DNA from: Picocystis sp. L7 | Taxonomy: Eukaryota > Chlorophyta > Picocystophyceae > Picocystales > Picocystaceae | Reading direction: 5' to 3' | Length of the DNA: 64,000 nt | Assembly (NCBI GenBank): GCA_020975725.1 | Contig: QXJR01000020.1 | Location: forward strand, 186,001 to 250,000 | Shown: positions 42,512 through 51,926 of the stretch, piece after piece | Numbering within the stretch: the first letter of the stretch is position 1 | Layout of the letters: every line of letters starts with the position of its first letter | The notes under the pieces: generated by a model | What the model was told of the DNA's origin: nothing | Seen by the model: only the letters and a program-made list of their open reading frames with translations | Databases searched by the model: none | Position numbers and translations under genes: made by a program

Positions 42512-43795
42512 ATGGCAGAAGGGAAAAAAGCCGTGCTCAGAGCGTGCCTGATCGCCGTACTCGCCTGTGGGACCCTCGGCGTGCTGCTGGCCTCGGTGTG
42601 GCTGCTGGTGCGAAACCAAGACCTGGGAAGCGTGCAGCTCGTGGCCGGCGCCTTCGTCGTGCTCTGCGTGTTGCTGGCCGCCTATCAGGTCTCCGAACAC
42701 TACGCCGGATATGTGCAGCCGGAACTGCAGAGGTACGTGATCCGTATCCTGCTCATGGTGCCCATCTACGCCGTAGACTCGTTCTTCATGCTGCTGCGTC
42801 CTGAATCGGCGAGGTACCTGGATGCGGTGAGGATGTTCTACGAAGCCTTCGCACTGCAATCCTTCGTGTGGTTCCTGCTCGCCTACCTGCAGCAACAGGC
42901 CAGGCAGAGCTTCACCACCTACGAAGAAGTCCTGGAAGCCAAAGGAGGGCAACAAGAACATCTGTGGCCCTTCAAATGGGTGCTCCGACCCTGGAACATG
43001 GGAGCGGGGTTCCTCCGCAAAGTCAAGAGAGGAGTCATGAACTACGTCATCATCAGGCCCATCACCACGCTCCTGGCCTTCCTGCTCCAATCCATCGGAA
43101 AGCTGCATGAAGGTAACCTGAGCCCGGCCTACGCCTACTTCTGGCTCTCCACGGCCAACGCTGTGAGCCAACTCTGGGCCCTCTACTGCCTCGTCATCCT
43201 CTACAAGGCCTCCCGGGAGGACTTGGCGGGGATCAAACCTTTCCTGAAGTTTGCTTGCATCAAGTCCGTGATCTTCTTGACCTACTGGCAAGGGATCGCC
43301 GTCGCCGCTCTGGTGGAACTTGGATTCATCGCCGCATGGTTTGGGGTCGAGGAAGGAGACTCCGTGGAAAAACTTACCACCAGACTGCAGAGCTTCATCA
43401 TCTGCGTGGAGATGTTCTTTGCAGCCATCGTGCATTGCTTCGCCTTCGGGGCCGAAGAGTACAGAGACGAAATGGATCCGATCCCCATCAGAAGTATGGC
43501 AGACAACATAAAAGCATTGTTTGACTTTTCTGACGTGCAGCAGGACTTCATGGAACAAGTCCAGGATCATGGGGAAAAATGGGACAAGGTGAAGGGAAGA
43601 GTGGTGAAGACAGCAATGAAGCCCCTCCGGGCACTCAGACGGCTGGGCCAGGTGGAAATGTACTCTACGGAAGATGGAGAGCACCTCCCAGAGGATCCCG
43701 CAAGCATGCAAAATGCAGAGGAAGTGTTCCCCATCCTTTCACGAGGTACCTCACCAGCACCCTTGCGAAGACTGTCCGGAAGCGGGAGCAGTTGA
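42512..43795 (+). CDS. TMEM184/LAZ1-family (OST-alpha-like, DUF300) membrane protein
   Basis: A 427-residue polytopic membrane protein with about seven hydrophobic segments between residues 7 and 320. Family landmarks are VSEHYAGYVQPELQRYVIRI, then MVPIYAVDSFFMLL, FYEAFALQSFVWFLLAYL, the cytosolic loop, and IKPFLKFACIKSVIFLTYWQ. The soluble tail carries AFGAEEYRD. This is the solute-transporter-alpha/DUF300 family, which includes Arabidopsis LAZ1 and human TMEM184; proposed roles are in vacuolar and vesicle traffic. The long soluble C-terminus is Ser- and Pro-rich. AATAAA is at 43936-43941. It is convergent with squalene epoxidase, with only 188 bp between stop codons. Confidence 0.92.
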   Translation: MAEGKKAVLRACLIAVLACGTLGVLLASVWLLVRNQDLGSVQLVAGAFVVLCVLLAAYQVSEHYAGYVQPELQRYVIRILLMVPIYAVDSFFMLLRPESARYLDAVRMFYEAFALQSFVWFLLAYLQQQARQSFTTYEEVLEAKGGQQEHLWPFKWVLRPWNMGAGFLRKVKRGVMNYVIIRPITTLLAFLLQSIGKLHEGNLSPAYAYFWLSTANAVSQLWALYCLVILYKASREDLAGIKPFLKFACIKSVIFLTYWQGIAVAALVELGFIAAWFGVEEGDSVEKLTTRLQSFIICVEMFFAAIVHCFAFGAEEYRDEMDPIPIRSMADNIKALFDFSDVQQDFMEQVQDHGEKWDKVKGRVVKTAMKPLRALRRLGQVEMYSTEDGEHLPEDPASMQNAEEVFPILSRGTSPAPLRRLSGSGSS

Positions 43796-43983
43796 GGCAG
43801 GGCTCTGACCCAGGAATCCTTCCATACAACACTCAAATTCGGTCCGGGTGCATGCATGCGTATCGGTTGGCCAGAGCTCTCAATATGGAACACTGGACTT
43901 TTCCATTTGGAAAGGAATCCGCATGCAAGTAACAAAATAAACATTGATTGACAGCCCGTTTGGTACAGAATGCTACGTGCCAA

Positions 43984-45456
43984 CTATAGATCCTTCTTGG
44001 AGTGCGGTGGGCGAGGTGCAGATGCACAAGCTCTCATGAAGTGCAGCAGGCCCTCGCTCTTGATGATGGGGTAGATGATTGCCGTGGCACATGCAATCAC
44101 TTGAGATCCCAACCAAAGGCCCGCCAAGCCATAGTGGCTGACCACTCTCTTTACCCCAAAAAATGCAACCAGAAAGAAGTGTATGACCAACACGACAGGC
44201 TGAGGGTTCAACCCAGACAAGAGAGAGATGGGCCCTTCCGAATACACCCCTCCCTGTTTCAAATAATGGAAGCAGGCCTCCCTCATCTCATCGTGTGCTT
44301 TGTTGCCCGACCCGCCACAGAATACCCTGTACAGGGCATTGGCCAGCGTATTTATTGTGGCTGCAATCGGCCTTATTTTGTGATAAAAGGCCTTTGTGGT
44401 CCTGGAAGAAGCTTCCAGATCTGCAAAATCAGGAAGCGGGCGAAGCATGTCTGCAAGTGTGGTGATGTCAGACAAGGCCACGGTCATACCTCCCCCCGTG
44501 AGAGGGTGACGCATGTTGAAGGCATCTCCCAGAAGGAGTGCGCCAGGACAGTGAAGGGGTTTACCAGGCAGGATGGTGTTCCTCATGCTACGAAAGCCTC
44601 CTTTCTCGACTGCATCCAAGAATGGCTGTCGAAGGACTTCGGGCACCTGGGGTGCAACAGATTCCTTCATGTATTTCGCCATATCGCCAGTTTGGGTGCT
44701 TGGAATCCGCTCACCGGCAATGTCCACAAGTACTCTTGTTTCTGTGGAAGAGATGGGGTAGAAAAGGACCGGAGATGGGTCCGCCAAGATGACGTGCCCA
44801 TGGTTAGGTTGTGGCAGCTTGCAATTCTCCAGGATAAGGCCAACAAAGAAAGATGGATGATCGATCTCCGGCTTGCTCAAATTCTTCCTGAATTTGGAGT
44901 ACATCCCATCACAGACAATGCTGAGGTCCGCACGAGCGGTGCATTTCTTTCCCTGGGCATCGGTGTAGCACACTCCGATGACCCTTTGAGGCTTGGTCTC
45001 GTGGTCCACCCACTCGCTCCCGTCTTCCGCCAGGAGCTTGTTGACCGTCCCTTGCTTCAATTCGACGTTTGGGACGGCGGCCGCGGCTTCTCGAAGCTTC
45101 ATGATGAACCTCCCGTGATGGAAAGACCGTCCTGCAACGTGTGCGTATCCGTCCTTCTCCGCCACGTACGCCTCTGGGTAGGGGATCACGCACTGTTCGC
45201 CATCACGAAAGATGCAGTAACCGTGCACTTCTTGCGCATCGATCCCTTCCACACACTCCTCCAATCCGAGCTCCTGCAGCTTCTGGAAGCCGCCAGGCTG
45301 CAGCAATTCCCCGATGATCCGGTCGGGTTCGCTGAGGTCGCGTTCGAGGACCAGCACGGACCTCCCGTCTCGTCCCAGCTGCGTGGCCAGGCTTGCACCG
45401 GCCACGCCTGCGCCCACGATCACCACGTCCCACTTCGCTTCGTTCGAGACCGTCAT
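43984..45456 (-). CDS. SQE: Squalene epoxidase (squalene monooxygenase)
   Basis: The FAD enzyme that oxidises squalene to 2,3-oxidosqualene in sterol synthesis at the ER. The protein is 490 residues from the ATG at 45456; the frame is open to an ATG at 45681, but those 75 residues are Pro/Arg-rich and precede the FAD fold without function. Motifs are WDVVIVGAGVAGASLATQLG (dinucleotide loop, GAGVAG at 15-20), the ATG-like CDGMYSKFRK and the family signature GDAFNMRHPLTGGGMTVALS. The last 60 residues contain hydrophobic membrane-anchoring helices (VLVIHFFLVAFFGVKR and LWLGSQVIACATAIIYPI). The enzyme indicates that the organism makes its own sterols. Confidence 0.95.
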   Translation of the reverse strand: MTVSNEAKWDVVIVGAGVAGASLATQLGRDGRSVLVLERDLSEPDRIIGELLQPGGFQKLQELGLEECVEGIDAQEVHGYCIFRDGEQCVIPYPEAYVAEKDGYAHVAGRSFHHGRFIMKLREAAAAVPNVELKQGTVNKLLAEDGSEWVDHETKPQRVIGVCYTDAQGKKCTARADLSIVCDGMYSKFRKNLSKPEIDHPSFFVGLILENCKLPQPNHGHVILADPSPVLFYPISSTETRVLVDIAGERIPSTQTGDMAKYMKESVAPQVPEVLRQPFLDAVEKGGFRSMRNTILPGKPLHCPGALLLGDAFNMRHPLTGGGMTVALSDITTLADMLRPLPDFADLEASSRTTKAFYHKIRPIAATINTLANALYRVFCGGSGNKAHDEMREACFHYLKQGGVYSEGPISLLSGLNPQPVVLVIHFFLVAFFGVKRVVSHYGLAGLWLGSQVIACATAIIYPIIKSEGLLHFMRACASAPRPPHSKKDL

Positions 45457-45939
45457 GGCGCACGTGCGCGCGTGCTTCGTCGCGATGGATGGAAAATGAG
45501 AGGCGCAGCAGGGTCCACCTGTAAAGACCCCCCACCACGGCCGAACGTCGAGCCAAGCTCGCAGAGGACGCTTGAGGTGCGTTCTCGACTCCTCTGCGGG
45601 TACGGGGAGATCGCGGAGGGATCGGGTCGGGGAGACGTGGCGAGACCGTGGGGGACCCGGCCGGGGGATCGAGATTTCCATCTCGAGATCTCGAAGACAG
45701 GAACCTTATGATATCGATTATGTTTGGCAAGAGATCTCGAGAGAACGGCGAATATTCGTAGCTTCGTTCGGATGGCGGGGTCGGGACGGGCCCGTTCCCT
45801 GCCCTCTCCCCTTTCGATCCCGCGTTTCAAAGGGATCCATTGGACGGCCTTGAAAGGAATCCAACGGTTCGAAAAGGAGACGAAAGGGAAACGTGTTCCT
45901 ATCCACATCGGAACGTGCCTTCACAACCGACGCATCGCC
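45457..45939. promoter_or_regulatory. Divergent promoter, squalene epoxidase / HCF164-like
   Basis: About 480 bp between two divergent start codons. Frames on both strands are open through it but begin with non-ATG codons or lack protein-like composition. GATCTCGA-rich sequence at 45670-45740 forms short inverted repeats (ATCTCGAGAT at 45680-45689). Confidence 0.4.
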
Positions 45940-46572
45940 ATGGCCATGGCCTTGCGCGCCGCCTGCGCGCTCCCACGAGGCCCTTCGCGAGCCTCGGTGC
46001 AAGGAAAGCGATGCAGAAATGTATCCTGTGCGGCTGGAAGCTCGCAGGAGCCGGAAGGCGCACCCGGAGGAGCGCTGGCGGCCGGTGCAGTGGCCTTGGG
46101 CGCAACCTTGTTCTTCGTGGCGAAGCTGGGAAACGGCGTGGACCTGGACACGCTCGCGAACTCCTCCACGCCGCTGGAAGTGGCGTCGAGGAACGGAAAA
46201 CCGTCCGTCGTGGAGTTCTACGCCGACTGGTGCGAAGTGTGCAAGGAACTGGCACCGCAAGTGTACGAGGTGGAACAGGAATATGGGGATCGGGTCAACT
46301 TCGTGCTGCTCAACATTGAAAACAGCAAATGGGCACCTGAAGTGTCTACCTTTCGAGTGGACGGTGTTCCACACTTTGTGTTCCTTGATGGGGAAGGAAA
46401 GGACCGGGGAGAGGCGATCGGCAAGCTGCCCAGGAACGTGCTGGAGGGAAATGTTCAAGCCTTGGCGGAGAATCGAGAGGAGCTGCCATTCTCAAAGGTG
46501 ACAGGGGTCACCAGCAGCCTTGCTGACGCACCCAGCACCGGCAGTAGTCCGGCACCTCGTGACCATTCCTAG
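45940..46572 (+). CDS. HCF164: HCF164-like thylakoid thioredoxin
   Basis: A 210-residue membrane-anchored thioredoxin. A transit-like N-terminus (MAMALRAACALPRG) is followed by a hydrophobic anchor at residues 44-61. The thioredoxin domain has SVVEFYADWCEVCKELAP, with the active site C98-E-V-C101, then VNFVLLNIENSKWAPEV and VDGVPHFVFLDGEGKDRGEA. The WCEVC signature and the tail match HCF164, which faces the thylakoid lumen, receives electrons from CcdA and is needed to assemble the cytochrome b6f complex. The ATG at 45940 is chosen because it starts the transit peptide; another ATG follows two codons later. The gene is intronless. Confidence 0.9.
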   Translation: MAMALRAACALPRGPSRASVQGKRCRNVSCAAGSSQEPEGAPGGALAAGAVALGATLFFVAKLGNGVDLDTLANSSTPLEVASRNGKPSVVEFYADWCEVCKELAPQVYEVEQEYGDRVNFVLLNIENSKWAPEVSTFRVDGVPHFVFLDGEGKDRGEAIGKLPRNVLEGNVQALAENREELPFSKVTGVTSSLADAPSTGSSPAPRDHS

Positions 46573-47887
46573 CCATGGATCCCAATATCCCCCAACTTGA
46601 ACCGCAACGACAGTGCGATGGCGCATCGAGGCTTGCGGAGGGGAAGCAGGGGTCCAACGTGGTGCTGGACCCCGTGGTAATGGGCAGGGTGTTGAGTGTG
46701 GATACGAAGATGAATATACCGCGTTTCCTTTTTGCATCTCGTGTATCGGCATTCCGAGCTCCATGTTGTGTCTCTTCTTCACTGGTTTGACGAAATGTCT
46801 CTCTGTCAGAATGGGCAATGGTGCTGCTGGAACGTGCGAAGCATGACGCCATTCAGGCAATCGTTAAAATATTGGGTCGGGTGCTTGTACCTATGTCTGC
46901 TCAAAGACGGCAAGCTACTGGCGTTGCTTTGCAACTTTACGCATATCGCATGGATGGGTTCGATTGCGTTCATTCTAGAGTCTCCTTCGTGTACTTTGGA
47001 TGTAAAAGTTTTCCCACGAGAGAATCTGGCTGTGCGAGCAAGACGCAGTGTTGATTGCCCTCGCTCAAGGGTCTGAGGTTTTGGTTGTAGTCTGCATGCT
47101 ATCATCGTGCTATGCAAAACAGCTGGGACAAAACATCGCCCTCCCGGTTTGAAGTTGAATCTGTCATTCACGAAGCCTCATTGGGAACGCCTCAAAAGTG
47201 TTCATGCATTCCTGATTGCACAACCAGGAGTCGTCGGTCAAATATTTTCACATGCAATCTGACCCTCCTGGCTTGCCCAGAAAGCAAAGGTGCAGCAAGC
47301 AATGTCATGCCTTGTGTCAAACGCTCTTCCCGAATTTCCTTTGAAAAACCCGTATTGTTGTTGTGGAGGAAATGATGGGAGCGAGCACGTCCTTGTGTGC
47401 TGCTGAATCCAGGGACTGTTTTGGGTGTCCCTGACTGGACTCTGTGCGCACTCAAAGACCATGCCACGACCTTGAACCTGAGTTGATGTTCATTCCGATG
47501 GAGACTGGTGCGCTGCGCAGGTCACAAATTGAAGTTTGCGTAGGCGCCCAACATTGTTGTCACTGGTAGTGGAACAAAGAAATACTATGTTCCTCCTCTT
47601 CGAACAATGGTCACCCCCAGATTTTACGCATGAGGCGCAGGCCTAGATCACGCACGAATAGTTTCCTCGCACAACTGCTATGACCGCACATGAGAGCTGT
47701 GCTTTCTAGCCCACCACCATGGAATTGTGCTATGCAGCCTCTATGCTTGTTTAGGTATTCTTCAAGAGCAGCTGCTACCAACCACATTGAGATGACGTGA
47801 TGCACATCGTTGAAGAAAGAAGCATGGGCGCTGCCTGCAGGTCTAGCATCAGAGAACGTCCATACAGGGTCGAGTAAGGATGGTATT
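46573..47887. other. Intergenic block
   Basis: Several short frames on both strands but none with recognisable features. It probably includes the HCF164 3' region. No repeats stood out. Confidence 0.45.
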
Positions 47888-48447
47888 TTATCCCTCTTTG
47901 ACGGGGTTGGCCCGTCTTTTTGTAGAGTGGACTTGAAAGGTCAAAGATGCGACTTTGTTGTGTTTGGCAACGTTTCCAGAGGAAAGGGATCGTAACGCCA
48001 ACGTGGGGCGCAAGCCATCCATGTTGCATGCCCTTCCTGCTGAGTATTCCCATGCTTCCGTCCGTGGTTTGCTCATCCGGCAATGAAGAGGCTACAACAT
48101 CATGGCAGAATGGATTGGATTCAGCTCACTACGCCCAGAGAGGAGCTTCCACTTCCGTTTCTCGTTTGGGCGGCGTAATGCTGGATCATTGAACGCTCTC
48201 CCCCACGTTCCAAGAAACGAAGGGCATCTTCCAACAGGCACCCTTGGCGTCCTCGGGACGGCTGATGGAAATCAAGCACCTTTGGTACTGCTGATTGATG
48301 TTGTTGGACCTTGAAAGGTTGAGGAACGGTGAATATCGGATTCTCCTTGTACGACTGTCCCTTGTCACTCATCCCATGGTTGGGCACTACGTGCCCCGTC
48401 GTTCCATCGCTTCCGTTCTCCAGGAGGGGTTCCCTCTCCCCATACAT
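47888..48447 (-). CDS. Possible small gene with dileucine-type N-terminus
   Basis: The minus strand opens with MYGEREPLLENGSDGTT at 48447 and remains open for 108 codons, to 48121. The EREPLL pattern is an acidic dileucine sorting signal, common at the cytosolic N-terminus of vacuolar and lysosomal membrane proteins. The frame ends just after a good splice donor (GTGAGC), and another frame with protein-like sequence (NVAKHNKVASLTFQVHSTKR) follows down to 47888. A two- or three-exon gene is possible but no exon junction can be proved. The product is unknown. Confidence 0.25.
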
Positions 48448-48839
48448 GTGCCTGTGCGTTTTTCATGCCAACATCAATCCATTCCTCCCATGAAGCATGG
48501 GTGTTGCTCCTTTCCCCCATTCCCTAGGTCTTGGTTGGATCCATCCGGTGCAACGGTCTATCACCATCGGAGCTTTCGAGGTCCCCTCCACCCCCCTTCG
48601 AGCATTTCAGACGCACTCATGCTGCTTCCCTGACCCCTCCCCGCCCGATCGGCAGGGGCCTTTGTGAGGATGGGTCGGATTTGAGACGCCATTCGGGGGG
48701 GGGAGGGGAACGTTCGGGTTCGGATCGTCGATTTCGAGGTTCCGAACCGTCGTCGACACGTCTTCGACGAAAACCAGCATCAAAAGCACCGCAGGAAGCT
48801 TCCCATCGCGCAAATTCGAAGGTGTAGAGAGGAAGGAAG

Positions 48840-50549
48840 ATGGTATCCGCACGTGGAGCGATCCTCGGCGTCTTGGCCTGGCTGGCGGCGTACGTGCAGG
48901 CCGAACACGAACGTACGAAGTTCGTGTTGAGCTTTCGAGACGACGTCCCATTGGCCGAACTGGAGCGCTTCTGCGAGCGAGCGGAGAGACAAGACGACGA
49001 TACAAAGCATGTGCATGGACTGTGTGAAGGAAGGGGCTGGAAATCAGCCCAGCGGAAAGACAAAGCGGCGACAGATATGCATCCAGGGGTTCAGCGTTTC
49101 GAACGGTTTAAAATGGTCCTGTTCGACGCCAAATCGGACCTGGACCTGGAGCTGATGAAGGAAAACGAAGAACTCGCTTCGATGATCCAATCGATAGAAG
49201 AAGACAAGGAGTACAGCGTGGATGCTAGGATCATGGAACGGGAGCTGCAGTCCATCACCCCGGCGGAAATGGTGCTTGATGAACCAGAGGTTGTGGCAGA
49301 TGCCTTCGCAAATAAAGGATATACAGGAGAAGGGGTGCACGTCTTCATCGTAGACACAGGACTGAGAACTACACACGAAGAGTTTGAAGGAAGAGTGGGG
49401 CTCTCGTACAATGCCTTCATAGAGGACAAACTCGAAAATTCGGACGACAATGGACACGGCTCGCATGTGGCAGGGATCTGTTGCGGGACCACCAGGGGGC
49501 TGGCACCGAATGTGACGATACATCCAGTCAAGGTTATGGACTCCATGGGAAACGGGTTTCTGTCTGGTATACTGGACGGTCTGGAATGGGTTGAGGAACA
49601 GCTGCTGGAGAACCCGGACTGGCCAGCCCTGATCATCATGTCCATCAGCGGTGGGAAGAGCCCCGCCCTAAATGAGGCCATTGACAACTTGGTGAAGAGT
49701 ACGGGGGTTCTGGTGGTGACAAGTGCAGGCAACTATCCGAGAGGCGAAAGACCAGAAAATGCATGCGACGTGTCTCCTGCATCTGCTGAATTGGTATTGA
49801 CGGCAGGATCCATGTCTGAAAACCTTACCGTCAGTCCGTTCAGCAACGTTGGTCCTTGTGTGGACATATTTGCACCTGGAGAGGACATAGAAAGCGCTTG
49901 GTACACTTCAGACAACTCCACGTATGTGCTATCTGGCACCTCAATGGCCACTCCCTTGGTTGCAGCTGCAGCGTCGCTATACCTCCAAGGCTTTCCTGAA
50001 GCCAGTTACGAAGAAGTGGCCGATGCCATCATGACCGAAGCAACTGTTCACAAGGTGGTAGACCCCATGTCAGAGTTCACTGGATCATCCACCAAAGTTT
50101 TAGATGTTGGACGGCTGCTGCGTTGGCTTCCACCAATCGAGGATGAGGCAGCGCAGTCCCCCGCGCCGGAACCTTCCGTAGAAGAGGAGGTGCCAGCACC
50201 AGAAGAGGTACCCCCAGAACTGATTCTGTTGCCACCACCACCTCCGACCGTCGAAACACCACCACCTCCGACTGTCGAAACACCACCAACCTCTGAAGAG
50301 AGGGAGCCGATTCAGTGCGAGGTTGGGCCATGGCTCAGTTGGTCTGGCGAATGCTATGACGATGGTGGAGCTTGCAGGATTGGAGAGTTTCAATTCCGCG
50401 CAAGACAGATTGTACAGTTGCCTGGGCCGGGAGCTTCTTGCCCGCACATTCAAGAGGGAAGAGTGTGTCCGTGCACTGTGGAAGCACGGAGAGACGAGGC
50501 AAGAGCCTTCCGGTTTCGAGACCTCTGGATGTTTGCAAGAGGGGTTTGA
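48840..50549 (+). CDS. Secreted subtilisin-like protease with TSP1-like tail
   Basis: A 569-residue S8 peptidase of proteinase-K type. A signal peptide (residues 1-21) is followed by an inhibitor-I9-like propeptide to about 140. The catalytic triad is complete: Asp172 in VFIVDTGL, His206 in NGHGSHVAG and Ser368 in SGTSMATP, with the oxyanion Asn298 in SAGN. After the protease domain comes a Pro/Glu-rich linker with PPPPTVET repeats (about 440-480). A Cys-containing module follows, GPWLSWSGECYDDGGACR to CPHIQEGRVC, resembling a thrombospondin type-1 repeat. This suggests an extracellular or cell-wall enzyme held to glycans or proteins by the tail. The gene is intronless, with ATG at 48840 just before the signal peptide. 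Confidence 0.92.
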   Translation: MVSARGAILGVLAWLAAYVQAEHERTKFVLSFRDDVPLAELERFCERAERQDDDTKHVHGLCEGRGWKSAQRKDKAATDMHPGVQRFERFKMVLFDAKSDLDLELMKENEELASMIQSIEEDKEYSVDARIMERELQSITPAEMVLDEPEVVADAFANKGYTGEGVHVFIVDTGLRTTHEEFEGRVGLSYNAFIEDKLENSDDNGHGSHVAGICCGTTRGLAPNVTIHPVKVMDSMGNGFLSGILDGLEWVEEQLLENPDWPALIIMSISGGKSPALNEAIDNLVKSTGVLVVTSAGNYPRGERPENACDVSPASAELVLTAGSMSENLTVSPFSNVGPCVDIFAPGEDIESAWYTSDNSTYVLSGTSMATPLVAAAASLYLQGFPEASYEEVADAIMTEATVHKVVDPMSEFTGSSTKVLDVGRLLRWLPPIEDEAAQSPAPEPSVEEEVPAPEEVPPELILLPPPPPTVETPPPPTVETPPTSEEREPIQCEVGPWLSWSGECYDDGGACRIGEFQFRARQIVQLPGPGASCPHIQEGRVCPCTVEARRDEARAFRFRDLWMFARGV

Positions 50550-50915
50550 GTGATTGCTGATTCTGAAACTTGCAGATCAGAAATCCCACCGCGCATGCCA
50601 AGATTTCAGATGCCAGTACATGGATGGTAGAGGGCTGGTATGGGGAATTTCTCTAGGAATGCTATTGGACAAACAGTCCAATAACCGCAGCTCGGACAAC
50701 CTTTTGTAAGTTCTCATCAGCTTTTTGCTTCTTGGTTCAAAGGCAATGTCAAAGCCTTCCCTCGTAACCATTCTCGACCGTACTTTTCAAATCTACCACC
50801 TAGTGTTTCTGTCCCACCTGTTTCATCGCACTTGCAGGCCCTTCAACAAAATTCTACCTCCTGCTGATGCCCCACCCAAATCGCATGGTTTTGGCGGCAC
50901 GCCAACCACCCTGTG

Positions 50916-51926
50916 TCAAACAGCTGTAGCAGCCCAACCGATTTTTCCATCGCAAGGATTCTGGAGCCATCTTCCACTTACCTGGCAGGACTGCAGCAAT
51001 GCATTCCAATCAACGGCAAAAAATGCTTGAAAGAGTAAAGAACGTGGCACATGCACGGTCGAAGCCATGGAATGTTGGTTTTTCCTAAGATCGCAGGAAC
51101 TCAAATCCACACACATGGGATAACTGGCAGCATTGGCTCCTGGATAGGTTTTTTGTAGGACTGAGAAGGGGATGTCGGGCATCAGAAACTCCGGAGCTAT
51201 GGGATCGGTTTGATTGCCGCTCAGCCCGTTCAGAAAGTTGTATGGATCGATTTCCTGACAATTCCACAGTGCAGCCCGCTAGCTCACCTTGCTCACGCCA
51301 ACATCCTTCAGCAGCTTGAAGCATGCGTTCCAAGTCCGAACATTGTCCGGGAAGTTTACGTGGTGGGTTTTGTCGTAAGCCTGACAGAACTCCACACGGA
51401 AGGAGCAAGGATCCGTTTTGCACACTTTCCTTGTTTTGAAAGCACATTCCTTGTTACATCTGTAAGTAGCCAGCCCGAAGTCTCCACCGGCCACAGTAAG
51501 TTCTTCAAAAACATCCAGCGGCACTTGTAAAGGCACTTCAGTCTGCAGCTTTCGAACCCACGAGGCAACCACCGGGATCAACAGTGGTATCTTGCACCCC
51601 TTGAAGAACTTCACGTAGCAGTTTGCATTTTGACACACCGAGACCGTCCCGTGCTCACCGAGCAATTTCAGTTTGCTTTCCTCCTTGGAACGGACCTCTG
51701 CTTTCAATCTGAGCGTTGCTTGGATCATTGCGAAGCCGGATATCCACGCGCACGTTCTCCCTGGTATGCTAGGTGTGTTTCCTTCACCTCACACCACCAC
51801 TTGCTGCAGGCATGGGTTGACATGTTGGGCGTTCACGCCTGCTTTCAGCGCCAGCACCGCCTCCAGGGGCGCGATGACGTTGGTTTGAAAGCTGCAGTTC
51901 CATCCAAGGGTCGCCAGGATCGCCAT
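50916..51926 (-). CDS. Spliced Cys-rich protein of unknown function
   Basis: Three consecutive open segments on the minus strand form a likely gene. The first starts at the ATG at 51926 (MAILATLGWNCSFQTNV). The second (about 51760 to 51288) is Cys-rich: VCQNANCYVKFFKGC, YRCNKECAFKTRKVCKTDPC, RTWNACFKLL. It ends in a canonical donor AAG|GTGAGC. The third begins at 51254 after an acceptor and reads EIDPYNFLNGLSGNQTDPI onward to the stop codon at 50916. The second intron (51255-51287) is only 33 nt and keeps frame. The first junction, near 51760-51795, could not be fixed because the obvious donors do not match the phase of the next segment. At least 13 Cys and possible N-glycosylation sites suggest a secreted or vacuolar protein. 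I do not recognise the family. Confidence 0.45.

Noticed and set aside
39575-43711. A 1378-codon minus-strand frame that includes glutathione synthetase
   Set aside because: Everything upstream of 41023 is read through the CATA microsatellite, the 31-bp minisatellite and the antisense of the TMEM184-like gene. Only the last 482 codons match the enzyme.
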